A stretch of 64,000 bases of DNA, from the NCBI GenBank assembly GCA_021173225.1, contig JAJOLK010000008.1, positions 62,001 to 126,000 of the forward strand. Reading direction: 5' to 3'. Within the stretch, counting starts at the first letter, position 1. Each line of letters starts with the position of its first letter. The DNA comes from Phycisphaerales bacterium PN19_bin_20. GTDB taxonomy: Bacteria; Planctomycetota; Phycisphaerae; Phycisphaerales; UBA1924. The notes below the pieces were generated by a model. That model saw only the letters and a program-made list of their open reading frames with translations, was not told the DNA's origin and ran no database searches. Positions 1-9,207 of the stretch are shown piece after piece. The position numbers and the translations under genes were made by a program.

Positions 1-267
1 AGTATTTCGACGCGACCCTGAATCTCTCTAGAAGTCGGATCCGTCTCATGAGGGAAGAAACGCCAATCAAACAGGCTGGTCGCCTCGGCTTCGCTCGTCG
101 TTTGCGACGCCGCTCGGCTCGCTCCCTAGCGGTTTGCTGGTGCCTAGGTGGTCTTGCGATCAGCAAAGGAGCGGAGGTGGGGCCTAGGCGCATTGTGAGG
201 GTTCGAGCGGTCCGCGCCTCCGCCGCGGTTCGGACGGCTGAAGCTGCGGGAGCTTGGAGGGCGGCCG
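1..267. other. Intergenic region before the AI-2E transporter
   Basis: No gene is supported here. A short open frame from 48 to 278 is Arg/Ala-rich, resembles no family and overlaps the transporter start, so it is treated as chance. The only clear signal is the GGAGG ribosome binding site at about 256-260 that serves the next gene. Confidence 0.5.
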
Positions 268-2325
268 ATGGCCACTGACAGTTCAAAGGCTTCTGATGGT
301 GCCAGCGGACCGCGAGCAGACGTCCGTCAGGTACCCGCGCCCACCCGCCGAGCGTCGGACGGCCTGTCGCGTGCGTTCACCGTGATGAGCGTGGTTGCGA
401 TTGTCGCGGTGCTGTACTTTGCACAGGCGGTGCTGATCCCGATTACGTTGGCCGCTCTGTTGAGTTTCGTACTCGCTCCGCTGGTGCTGCGGTTGGTCAG
501 ACTCGGTCTTGGGCGGACGCTTTCGGTGCTGTCTGTGTCGACATTTGCGCTTCTGTTCGTGGCCGCGCTGGGCTGGATGATGGCCAGTCAGACTCTGGAA
601 CTGGCGGAGAAGCTTCCGCAGTACCGCGACAATATCCGCCAAAAGCTCAATTCCGCCAAGTCACAGATGAACAGCACGCTTGGACGAGCAAGCGATTCGA
701 TTGAGCAGATTGGTGCAGAGATGGCCAAGCCGGACAGCCGACCGGCGCCTGCGCCCGATGAGATGGGACCACCGCTCAGTCAAAGCGCGACGACGGCGGC
801 TTTGATCGAGCAAGCAGCCAAGCCGGTGCCCGTGGAGGTCGTCGAGAAGCCGGGCAAGGTCGTCGAGACGCTTCTCGGTTCGTTCACCCCGCTGCTGGGC
901 CCGCTGGCCACGGCAGGTATCGTGATCGTGTTTGTGTTTCTAATTCTCCTGAACCGCGAGGACCTGCGGGATCGCGTGATCTTTCTGATCGGTACAGGTC
1001 AGCTGACCACGACCACGCAGGCGATGGACGAAGGCGCCTCGCGCGTGAGCCGCTACCTGGCCATGCTCTTGATTGTCAACAGCAGCTACGGCCTGAGTGT
1101 GGGGATCGGCCTGTGGATCATCGGGGTGCCCAACGCCGTTCTCTTCGGTGTGCTGGCGGGGTTAGTGCGATTTGTGCCCTACGTTGGGCCCTTATTCGGC
1201 GCGGCCCTGCCGATTGCGATGTCGCTTGCGGTATTTGACTCTTGGGACAGGACGCTGATCACCATCGGACTCTTCGTGATTCTGGAAGTGGTGAGCAATA
1301 ATATTATCGAGCCCTGCCTCTACGGCTCGCGCACGGGCATCTCGGCAGTGGCGGTGCTGGTGGCGGCGGTGTTCTGGGGGTGGCTGTGGGGGCCGGTCGG
1401 CCTTATCATGGCGACACCGCTGACTGTGTGCCTCGTGGTCATGGGCCGTTACGTACCACGATTGGAGTTTCTAAACGTGCTGCTGGGCGACGGTCCGGGC
1501 TTGCCGCCGGAGGCCAAGGTCTATCAGCGCCTCTTGGCGGCGGAGTACGACGATGTGTTCCATTGCACGCAAGAGTATCTCAAAGATAAGGCGTTGATTG
1601 ATCTGTACCAAGATGTCCTCATACCCGCTCTGGCGATGGCGGAGCACGACCGTCAAGCCGGGCGCCTGGAGGACGGGCAGGACCGGTTCATTTATCGAAG
1701 CCTGCGTGATTTGATCGAGGAATTGGGCGATCTGCAACGGTCGGCAGCGAAAGCCCACGCCGCCGAACCGCTGGGCGGCGATGTAAGTTCTGCGGGGGAG
1801 GAGTCATTCAATACTCCGGTTGATGATCTGGGCAGTTGTGGTGCGCCGGGCCGAGGCCTTGATGGCGGCCGAGGCAACGCGGCAAAGGTAGTAACTGCGC
1901 CGGCGCTGACAGCTGCGGCTGGGCTGATCGCTGTAGGTCAGCCCGCCGCGGCAGAGAAGCCGATCCTGTGCATCGCGGCGCGCGATGAGGCGGACGAGAT
2001 CAGCGCGCTGATGCTTGCGCAGCTTCTAATGTTCGAAGGCCTGCCGGCCCGTGTCGCCGCGGCGACTACTCTGATGGGGGACGTGCTGGAGGAAATCGAC
2101 ACCATCACGCCCGGCTCTGTGTGCGTATGTGCCATGCCACCCGCGGCGACAAGTCACGCGCGGTACGCGTCCAAGAAGGTGACTGCCCGCTTCGCCGACA
2201 TGAAGGTGGTCGTGGGCATCTGGAACTCGCCCGATCTCGACCGCGCTCGGGAGCGGATCCGCACCTCCGGCACCGAACAGGTCGTCTCCACCTTCGGCCA
2301 AGCGATCAAGCTGCTCCGTGGCTGA
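268..2325 (+). CDS. AI-2E family transporter (TqsA/PerM type) with long cytoplasmic tail
   Basis: Integral membrane protein of the AI-2E exporter/PerM family, 685 aa, about 300 aa longer than the usual 340-400 aa. Hydrophobic segments lie at about residues 35-75, 85-106, 208-230, 265-325 and 330-398, including the conserved stretch around G-V-P-N-A-V-L-F-G-V-L-A-G. The GGAGG seven bases before the ATG supports this start. Residues about 400-685 are soluble: a helical part, then a low-complexity linker, then a final 120 aa alpha/beta-looking domain (from K-P-I-L-C-I-A-A) with no assignment. It stands alone, facing the convergent VCBS gene. Substrates in this family vary, so an autoinducer-2 role is not implied. 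The family call is sound; the tail's role is unknown. Confidence 0.9.
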   Translation: MATDSSKASDGASGPRADVRQVPAPTRRASDGLSRAFTVMSVVAIVAVLYFAQAVLIPITLAALLSFVLAPLVLRLVRLGLGRTLSVLSVSTFALLFVAALGWMMASQTLELAEKLPQYRDNIRQKLNSAKSQMNSTLGRASDSIEQIGAEMAKPDSRPAPAPDEMGPPLSQSATTAALIEQAAKPVPVEVVEKPGKVVETLLGSFTPLLGPLATAGIVIVFVFLILLNREDLRDRVIFLIGTGQLTTTTQAMDEGASRVSRYLAMLLIVNSSYGLSVGIGLWIIGVPNAVLFGVLAGLVRFVPYVGPLFGAALPIAMSLAVFDSWDRTLITIGLFVILEVVSNNIIEPCLYGSRTGISAVAVLVAAVFWGWLWGPVGLIMATPLTVCLVVMGRYVPRLEFLNVLLGDGPGLPPEAKVYQRLLAAEYDDVFHCTQEYLKDKALIDLYQDVLIPALAMAEHDRQAGRLEDGQDRFIYRSLRDLIEELGDLQRSAAKAHAAEPLGGDVSSAGEESFNTPVDDLGSCGAPGRGLDGGRGNAAKVVTAPALTAAAGLIAVGQPAAAEKPILCIAARDEADEISALMLAQLLMFEGLPARVAAATTLMGDVLEEIDTITPGSVCVCAMPPAATSHARYASKKVTARFADMKVVVGIWNSPDLDRARERIRTSGTEQVVSTFGQAIKLLRG

Positions 2326-2514
2326 AGGTCTGTCTCCAAGTGCTCCATGCGGCCAGCTCCGACCCTATCTACAAGCGGACGTTCCGCAGCAACTGGATAT
2401 TTGCCGGGGGCGTGGGTGCCGCGTGAGATGTAGCCGGACGGCGACGGCCGCGCGGGCGCGAACTCGGATGCAGCGATGAGCATTCGGCGGCCCGTCGTCA
2501 CCCTCGAATCCCGC

Positions 2515-5421
2515 TTAGCACCCGGCCGTAAACCGGCTGATGAAGAGGATGATGTCGTCGGCGGTCAACTCGCCGTCGGCACCCACACTCGGGCCCGGGC
2601 CGGCGATGTCTGAGAGCACGTTCCCCGCAATAAATCGGCTGATGAACAAGATGATGTCGTCGGCCGTCAGCTCGCCGTCATGGCCTGGTGACAGGCCCGG
2701 ACCCGCCAGATCACTAGAGCTGCAGGGCGGGATGAGGGTGACAGTGGCCGGGACGCTCGTCACGCTGCCGCAGAAGTTGGTAAACATTGCTGTGAAGGCG
2801 CCAATATCGCTCGCCTGCGTGCTCGTGATGGTGAGCGTGGTGGGCGTGCCATTGGTCGGTGAGGGCAGCGGGCCGCTCGCGCCAGAGACGGCACCGCCTC
2901 CGGGTGATGCGCCGCCGGGACCGTTGACGATGGACACGCCGTTGCGCCGCCACTGAACGGACACGCCATCCACGCCCGCCCGCACGTTCGCCGACAGCAC
3001 GAGTGTTTGCCCGCTCAAGATCGACTGCGGCAGAGGCTGGCCAGTCGGCGCGATTGTCGGCGCGGTCGGTGTTGTGTTCAGAACCATCGAGACGTTGTTG
3101 CTGCCGGAGTTCGCCACGGCCAGATCGGGCCGGCCGTCGGCGTTGAAGTCGCCCACCGCGACGGAGTGCGGGTTGCTGCCCACGACGTAGTTGACCGCAA
3201 CCGCCTGGAACGCGCCGAACAAGGTGCCCAGCAGGATGGAGACGTTGTTGCTGGTATGGTTCGCCACGGCCAGGTCAGGCCTGCCGTCGGCGTTGAAGTC
3301 GCCCACCGCGACAGAGCGCGGGCCGCTGCCCACGGCGTAGTTGACCGCCGCCTGGAACGTGCCGCTCAAGTTGCCCAGCAGGATGGAGACCGTGCCTGCA
3401 CCTTGGAGGTTGTTGTTCACCACCGCCAGATCGGGCCGGCCGTCGGCGTTGAAGTCACCCACCGCGACAAACTGCTGACTGGGGCCCACGGCGTAGTTGA
3501 CCGCTGGCAGAAACGTGCCGCCCGCCCCGCCACTGCGCAGCAGGATCGATACGTTGTCGCTGAAGCCGTTCGCCACGGCCAAGTCGGGCCTGCCGTCGGC
3601 GTTGAAGTCGCCTACCGCGACGGAGATCGGTCGGCTGCCCGCTACGAAATTGACCGGTGGCAGGAACGTGCCGCCCCCGGCGCTGCTGGCCAGCAGGATC
3701 GAGACGTTGTCGCTGAAGAGGTTCGCCACGGCCAGGTCGGGCCGGCCGTCGGCGTTGAAGTCGCCTACTGCGACGGAGCGTGGGCTCGCGCCCGCAGCGT
3801 AGTTGACCGCCGCCTGGAACGTGCCCGCGTTGGGGGGCGCGTTGCCCAGCAGGATGGAGACGTTGCTGCCGTTCATGTTCGTCACGGCCAAGTCGGGCCT
3901 GCCGTCGGCATTGAAATCGCCCACCGCGATGGAGTTCGGGCCGGTGCCCGCGGCGTAGTTGACCGCTGGCAGAAACGTGCCGCTTAAGTTGCCCAGCAGG
4001 ATCGAGACGTTATTGCTGTTGAAGTTTGCCACGGCCACGTCGGGCCGACCGTCGGCGTTGAAGTCGCCCGTCGCGACAGATTGCGGCTGGGTGCCCGCGG
4101 CGTAGTTGACCGCCAGATCCCAGGCACCAAGAACCGTGAGCACGACCGCATTACTCGCGACGCTGCCGCAGGTGGTGGTGACCATGCAGCGGAGGTTGCC
4201 GCCCAGCCCCGAGATGGAGACGATGCTCATGGTGGGCGTGGTGGCCCCGGAGACATTGAACGTTGGTGTGGCTTGGCTGTTGTTGTTACTACCGTTGGCC
4301 AGCGCGGCCCAGGCGGTGTTGGGGCCTGCGGGTTGCCACTGCCACTGGTAAGCGGTCGCAGTGCCCGCGACAGTGACGGAGAAGGTGGCGACGCTGGCGG
4401 GACAGATAGAACGCGACACGGGCTGCTGGATGATCGGTCCGTTCAGCCGCACCGATACGTTGTCGCTGAAGCCGTTCGCCACGGCCAAGTCGGGCCTGCC
4501 GTCGGCGTTGAAGTCGCCCACCGCGACGGAGAGCGGGCTGGTGCCCACGGCGTAATTGACCGCGGGCTGGAACGTGCCGCTCACGTTGCCCAGCAGGATG
4601 GAGACGTTGCCACTGTCGAAGTTCGACACGGCCAGGTCGGGCCTGCCGTCGGCGTTGAAGTCGCCCACCGCGACGGAGAGCGGGCTGATGCCCACGGCGT
4701 AATTGACCGCGCGCTGGAACGTGCCGCTCACGTTGCCCAGCAGGATGGAGACGTTGTCACTGTCGAAGTTCGACACGGCCAGGTCGGGCCGGCCGTCGGC
4801 GTTGAAGTCGCCCACCGCCACGGAGAGCGGGCTGATGCCCACGGCGTAATTGACCGCGGGCTGGAACGTGCCGCTCACGTTGCCCAGCAGGATGGAGACG
4901 TTGTTGCCCCCAACGCCGTTAAAAGAGTTCACCACGGCCAGGTCGAGCCGGCCGTCGGCGTTGAAGTCGCCCACCGCGACGGAGCGCGGGCTGCTGCCCG
5001 CGGCGTAGTTGACCGCCGCCTGAAACGTGCCGCTGGCGTTGCCCCTCAGGATGGAGACGTTGTTGCTCAACGCGTTCGCCACGGCCAGGTCGGGCCTGCC
5101 GTCGGCGTTGAAGTCGCCCACCGCGACGGAGATCGGGAAGCTGCCCACGGCGTAGTTGACCGCCCCCTGGAACGTGCCGCTCACGTTGCCCAGCAGGATG
5201 GAGACGTTGCCACTGTCGAAGTTCGACACGGCCAGGTCGAGCCGGCCGTCGGCGTTGAAGTCGCCCACCGCGACGGAGTACGGCTGTGTGCCCGCGGCGT
5301 AGTTGGACGCGGCGGCGAAGGAGAGCGGGCACTGGGCACGCGCGCTCGGCACTGTGCCGCAGAGCAGCAGCAAGGGCGGGAGCAGCAGCAAGGCGCGCGA
5401 CGACATGGAGCGGATCGACAT
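2515..5421 (-). CDS. Secreted FG-GAP/VCBS repeat protein with Ig-like domains and GC-type dockerin
   Basis: Predicted exported protein of 968 aa. The ATG at 5421 is chosen because GGGAG lies 8 bases upstream and a hydrophobic signal peptide ending A-R-A-Q follows. Thirteen near-identical 49-aa repeats carry the calcium-type motif D-F-N-A-D-G-R-P-D-L: six at about residues 40-330, then an Ig-like insert (about 335-430), then seven more (about 435-780). A second Ig-like stretch and a two-part dockerin-like cassette ending A-G-C finish the protein. FG-GAP repeats form beta-propeller blades in known proteins; a surface or adhesion role is inference. A close paralog lies at 18189-21230. Repeats are highly alike at the DNA level (147-bp unit), so collapse in assembly is possible. 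Start choice and domain calls are firm; function is unknown. Confidence 0.88.
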   Translation of the reverse strand: MSIRSMSSRALLLLPPLLLLCGTVPSARAQCPLSFAAASNYAAGTQPYSVAVGDFNADGRLDLAVSNFDSGNVSILLGNVSGTFQGAVNYAVGSFPISVAVGDFNADGRPDLAVANALSNNVSILRGNASGTFQAAVNYAAGSSPRSVAVGDFNADGRLDLAVVNSFNGVGGNNVSILLGNVSGTFQPAVNYAVGISPLSVAVGDFNADGRPDLAVSNFDSDNVSILLGNVSGTFQRAVNYAVGISPLSVAVGDFNADGRPDLAVSNFDSGNVSILLGNVSGTFQPAVNYAVGTSPLSVAVGDFNADGRPDLAVANGFSDNVSVRLNGPIIQQPVSRSICPASVATFSVTVAGTATAYQWQWQPAGPNTAWAALANGSNNNSQATPTFNVSGATTPTMSIVSISGLGGNLRCMVTTTCGSVASNAVVLTVLGAWDLAVNYAAGTQPQSVATGDFNADGRPDVAVANFNSNNVSILLGNLSGTFLPAVNYAAGTGPNSIAVGDFNADGRPDLAVTNMNGSNVSILLGNAPPNAGTFQAAVNYAAGASPRSVAVGDFNADGRPDLAVANLFSDNVSILLASSAGGGTFLPPVNFVAGSRPISVAVGDFNADGRPDLAVANGFSDNVSILLRSGGAGGTFLPAVNYAVGPSQQFVAVGDFNADGRPDLAVVNNNLQGAGTVSILLGNLSGTFQAAVNYAVGSGPRSVAVGDFNADGRPDLAVANHTSNNVSILLGTLFGAFQAVAVNYVVGSNPHSVAVGDFNADGRPDLAVANSGSNNVSMVLNTTPTAPTIAPTGQPLPQSILSGQTLVLSANVRAGVDGVSVQWRRNGVSIVNGPGGASPGGGAVSGASGPLPSPTNGTPTTLTITSTQASDIGAFTAMFTNFCGSVTSVPATVTLIPPCSSSDLAGPGLSPGHDGELTADDIILFISRFIAGNVLSDIAGPGPSVGADGELTADDIILFISRFTAGC
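2516..3160 (-). repeat. 3' copy of segment shared by the two VCBS genes
   Basis: The last 640 or so bases of this gene (second Ig-like stretch plus dockerin) are nearly identical to 18190-18834. The two copies differ by scattered substitutions only, which indicates recent duplication or gene conversion. Confidence 0.8.
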
Positions 5422-5608
5422 TGAGAATCTCCCGGAGTTCCGAGACTCTACCACCCGTTATACAGACCCGCAAGCAGATTCTTTGACATTTGCGAAGATT
5501 CTGGCAGCCACTTTCCCCTTTGCTGACGAACTTCCAACGAACAAACCCCGCCGCAGGTGCGACGGGGCGTGCGTAAACGCATCGGTCTAGGTTCATCGCG
5601 TGCCACGC
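5302..5608 (-). repeat. Shared 5' leader cassette of VCBS genes, copy 1
   Basis: This block (signal-peptide codons, ribosome binding site, presumed promoter and an upstream terminator) matches 21111-21417 almost base for base and diverges sharply beyond about 5609. A candidate promoter on the minus strand is TTGCGG, 17 bases, TAGAGT, roughly 35 bases before the ATG; this reading is tentative. The block was duplicated together with the gene. Confidence 0.75.
5540..5567 (-). terminator. Rho-independent terminator after the HAF-repeat pseudogene
   Basis: Read on the minus strand: a 9-bp GC-rich stem (CCCCGTCGC with GCGGCGGGG, one G-U pair), a 4-base loop, then TTTGTT. It lies about 95 bases past the stop of the 5663-6734 gene. 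The same hairpin with a different loop occurs at 21349-21376. Confidence 0.7.
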
Positions 5609-5662
5609 GCGCCACTCGCCCCACGCGCGTTTGCCAATTGCCCATTCCCGATAGCCGCCCGC

Positions 5663-6734
5663 TCAACACCCCGCCGTCAATCGCTGAACGAACAAGATAA
5701 CATCGTCGGCGGTGAACTCGCCGTCGGGCGTTGGCAGCTGGCCTGAGCGTGCGATATCGGCCCGCAGATCGCCGATCACGAACCAGCCGATGAACACAAT
5801 AATGTCATCGGCCGTCAGCTCGCCGTCAGCTCGCCGTCAGCTCGCCGTCAGCTCGCCGTCAGCTCGCCGTCAGGGCGGACTGTCGGGCCCGGGCCAGCGA
5901 TGTCGCTTAAGCCGCAGGCAGAGACTAGCGGCCGCGTCCACAGCAGGGCCTCGTCTCGCCCGGCGGCGTTATTCCTGCCGTAGCCCGCCACGTAGAGCGT
6001 GGTCGCGTCGTTCCAGATGCTCCGCGCAAAGGAGCTTCTCCACGACCCAGTCAGCGTGATCGAGAGATCGTCCGATGAACCCGCCGTGCCGCTCCAAAGG
6101 CTGGCGCGAGGTACGCCATTGCCGATCGCGGCAAACCCGACTTGCTGCGTGCCCGATGTGCCATTCGCAATAGAGTCGTTAGAGCCTGTTGGGTTTAGAT
6201 CAACCCAAGAACCCGCCGTCCCGCTCCACAAGCCGGCGCGCGTGATATTGTCGATACGGGCAAACCCCACCTGCTGTGTGCCCGATGCACCGATCGCCAG
6301 AGAGAACGCTGCTCCGGCCGGGTTGAGATCGACAAGCAGGCCGCCGTGCCGGTCCACAGGCTTGCACGCGCAACACCGCTGATCGTGGCGGCACCCACTT
6401 GCCGCGTGCCCGACGCGCCGAGGCACTGAGAGGCCGATGCTCCGGCCGGATGAAGAGTGACGCGCGAAACCGCTGTGCCGCTCCACAAGCTGGCGCGGGG
6501 TATACCGCTAATGGTGGCGTTTCCCACTTGGCCCGCGTCGGAAACGCCAAAGGCCTGAGACTGCGTCGCCCCCGACGGATGCAGGTTCGTCACCGTCCAC
6601 TGCGCGCGGGCGACAGCGGTCAGTGACATCGCCGCGCCCACCACGACGAGGATTGCCGGTCGGAAGCACGAGGTTAGCGTGGCAAGCGGTAAGCGGAACA
6701 AACGAGCGGGTGTTAGGGGCGTACGAATCAGCAC
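5663..6734 (-). pseudogene. HAF-repeat secreted protein with dockerin tail, broken by frameshifts
   Basis: The coding sequence starts at a GTG (6734) preceded by AGGAG and a signal peptide ending A-R-A-Q. Repeats with the patterns R-A-S-L-W-S-G-T-A and V-D-L-N-P-A-G follow, typical of extracellular HAF-repeat proteins. At about 6342-6350 the reading frame shifts, and the same repeat pattern continues in another frame. The second lesion is an expansion of an 11-bp unit at 5810-5873 inside the first half of the dockerin: four extra copies (44 bp) create a TGA after D-G-E-L-T-A-S. The remaining dockerin half (L-T-A-D-D-I-I-V-F... ending T-A-G-C) is intact in a third frame down to the TGA at 5663-5665. 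Either lesion alone would remove the normal C-terminus. The reconstruction is seen directly; loss of function is inferred. Confidence 0.82.
5810..5873. repeat. 11-bp tandem repeat expansion inside dockerin codons
   Basis: The unit CGCCGTCAGCT is repeated 4.8 times exactly from 5821, after one imperfect copy. Intact dockerin genes in this window carry only about 1.8 copies at the same place (for example near 2665 and 18335). The surplus of 44 bp is not a multiple of three. Confidence 0.9.
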
Positions 6735-7075
6735 GTGAGAGCTCCTAGCGGGACGTCGTGTCTTGCGGGGGCAGTGGGCCGCGCTCGGTGCGGGATGTGC
6801 CATCTGCTCCGGCCTCCGGTCAGGTCGGGACTACGCCGCGCCCCTTCCGGGCAGCACGCGACGAAATCCAGCGCGACCGGGCATGGTCAGACCTGAAATT
6901 CCGTAAAGAGTGCGCGAAGGTCGGCGGCCAGCGACTGTCACGTCAAGGAGCAGCGTTTCCACGCCGTTGTGGCCAGTGCTCGTTCGGTGTCTCGCCTCCA
7001 ATCTGGGCAATCCACCAACACCCGTGCCCGGCCCGGGGACGAAAGTTCGCTTCTCTACAATGGAGGGCGAGCAAC
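6735..7075. other. Intergenic region between two divergent pseudogenes
   Basis: It separates the HAF pseudogene (minus) from the kinase pseudogene (plus). It should hold both promoters, but I see no convincing -35/-10 pair. GGAGG at about 7062-7067 is the ribosome binding site of the kinase gene. Confidence 0.5.
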
Positions 7076-7420
7076 ATGCAGCGTCCCCCGCCCCCTATGG
7101 ACCCTCACAAGGCCGACCAACTCCGGGCCATCTTTGACGAAGCCGCCGAGCGGCCCGAGGCGGAGCGTGCGGGCTTCGTTCACTCAGCCTGCGGAAGCGA
7201 CGCGGGACTTGAGCTCGAAATGCTCTCGCTGCTCAGCGCTCTGGGCACGGGCAAACGCCTCCCCGACGCCGACGCCGGGACATGGCTAATTGATGGCATC
7301 GCCGAGAGCGAAGGCTCCTCGCGGCCTCTGGGCCTTGGCGAACCCCTGGCAGACCTGCACGGCGAGATTGTTGGCGACTTCCGCCTGCTTCGCGCCATCG
7401 GCAAAGGCGCGACGGGCTAG

Positions 7421-8572
7421 GTGTTCGAAGCCGAGCAGATCACCGGGAAGCGACGTGTGGCAGTCAGGCTCTTGCAATCGTGGACGGCCCCACGCGACTC
7501 GCGTCGGCGGTTCGTCGAAGAGTCAGCGACGCTCGCCAAGCTGCAGCACCCAGGCATCGCCCATGTCATCGCCGCCGGCACGCGCACGCTCGACTTGACG
7601 GGCCCTGACCAAGCCCTCGCGGCCGGGATCTTCAGCGATCTGCGCTCGGTGCCGTGGATCGCGATGGAATTGGTCGAGGGCGCGCGGACGATCCTCGATT
7701 GGTCGCGCGGCCGTGAGGCACTCGCGGTGGTGCGGATCTTCGCTAGTGTGCGCGACGCGCTGCACAACGGGCACCAGCGAGGTACCATCCACCGCAACCT
7801 CAAGCCCGCGAACATACTGGTGAACGATCGTGGTGAGCCGAAGATCATCGACTTCGGCATCGCCTGCGCCATCGGTGCCGGCGCTGCCGACGTCCCTGAG
7901 AACACCATGACGGGCATGCTGCTCGGCTCGCCACGATACATGAGCCCCGAACAGTGCGAGGGGGCCGCGGCGGCGATCGATACGCGATCAGACGTTTACG
8001 CGCTGGGTGTGGTGCTGTACGAGGCGTTGACCGGGACGATGCCGTACGACGTTGACGACACCTCGCTCGCGGTGTGCGCTCGCACGATCTGCCAGACTCC
8101 CGCAGGCGACCCTCGCAGCGTTGCAACACATCGAAGTACAGACCTTGCCGCCGTGCTGCTCATGGCGCCGCGCAAGCCCCCGGCAGAGCGGTACCAGTCC
8201 GCTTCTGACTACAACGCGGACCTTCGGCGCGTGCTGAATCAAAAGCCGGTGCTCGCTCGCGAGACGCCATGGCTGCACCGCGCGGCGTTGCTTTCGCGCC
8301 GGCGGCCGGTCATGACGATGCTTGTAATCGTCGCGCTGCTGGGCGTGCTTGCGGGCGCTGCCGGGATCGGCCTGGGCTTGGCCAACGAGCGCACAGCGCG
8401 CCACGCCGCGGATCGCGAGGCTTGGCTCGCCAACCTCACCGCGGCGGACTCTTACTTGCGTGACGGCAACGGTGGCATGGCCAAGCGTTGGCTCGACGCT
8501 ATCCCAGAAGCACGCCGCGAATGGGAGTGGCACCTGCTCTACGCCAAGGCCAACACCAGCGCGGATGTGTGA
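7421..8572 (+). pseudogene. Kinase-domain fragment of the broken kinase gene
   Basis: This is the open stretch between the internal TAG and TGA, 383 codons. It holds V-A-V-R-L-L, H-R-N-L-K-P-A-N-I-L, I-I-D-F-G-I-A and Y-M-S-P-E-Q. A transmembrane helix (V-M-T-M-L-V-I-V-A-L-L-G-V-L-A) and the juxtamembrane W-E-W-H-L-L-Y segment follow. It could be translated only from an internal GTG at 7421 lacking a ribosome binding site, and would miss the glycine loop. Confidence 0.7.
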
Positions 8573-9207
8573 CGCATCTCCGACGCTCAAGGGCGAATCT
8601 TCGTCTCGCCGAGCGGGCGCACCGCGATCTTCCGCGACCAAGCCAGTCTTCGAGCCGAGCTCTACGACATGGCGACCCGCTCTCGCATATCAGCTTCGAT
8701 GAGATGGACCGCGATGGAAGACCTGCGTGGAGCCCCAACGAGCGTCGGATCGCGTTTGCGAAAGGCACCGAGCTTATCATTGCGGCAACGCAGAGAGGTA
8801 AATTCTCCCGATGCATTGCAATGCCCCTTGGACCTCTAGGCATCAGAGGTACTGCCCTCGGTCCCGGCTGGAGCCCTGATGACACGCTGATCGCAACAGG
8901 AGTGACTTGGTCAGTGGGGCTCATGGTCTTTAAGGTGCAGACAGGCGATTGTGTCTTTGCGCGTCCGGCTGGCTCATGGCTCTTTAGCGCCGTGTTCAGC
9001 CCGAACGGTCGCACTCTCGCTTGGTGCGGAGAGCACGGCGTCGAGCTCGTGGACACCGCGACATGGACCAATATCCACACTATCCCCGTACATCGACCGG
9101 CCCAGCAGATCGACCAAGGCTGGCTTTCTTTCAGCCCAGATGGCGCAACGCTTGCGTTAGGCTACGGTCGCGACTCATACCAAATAGACCCCGTCACTGG
9201 AGTCGTC

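Noticed and set aside
4081-5424. Long plus-strand frame of 447 codons opposite the first VCBS gene
   Set aside because: It is antisense to a gene with a signal peptide, ribosome binding site and domains; the openness comes from the repeated codons of the 147-bp unit. The same happens at 3007-3987 and 19947-20711.
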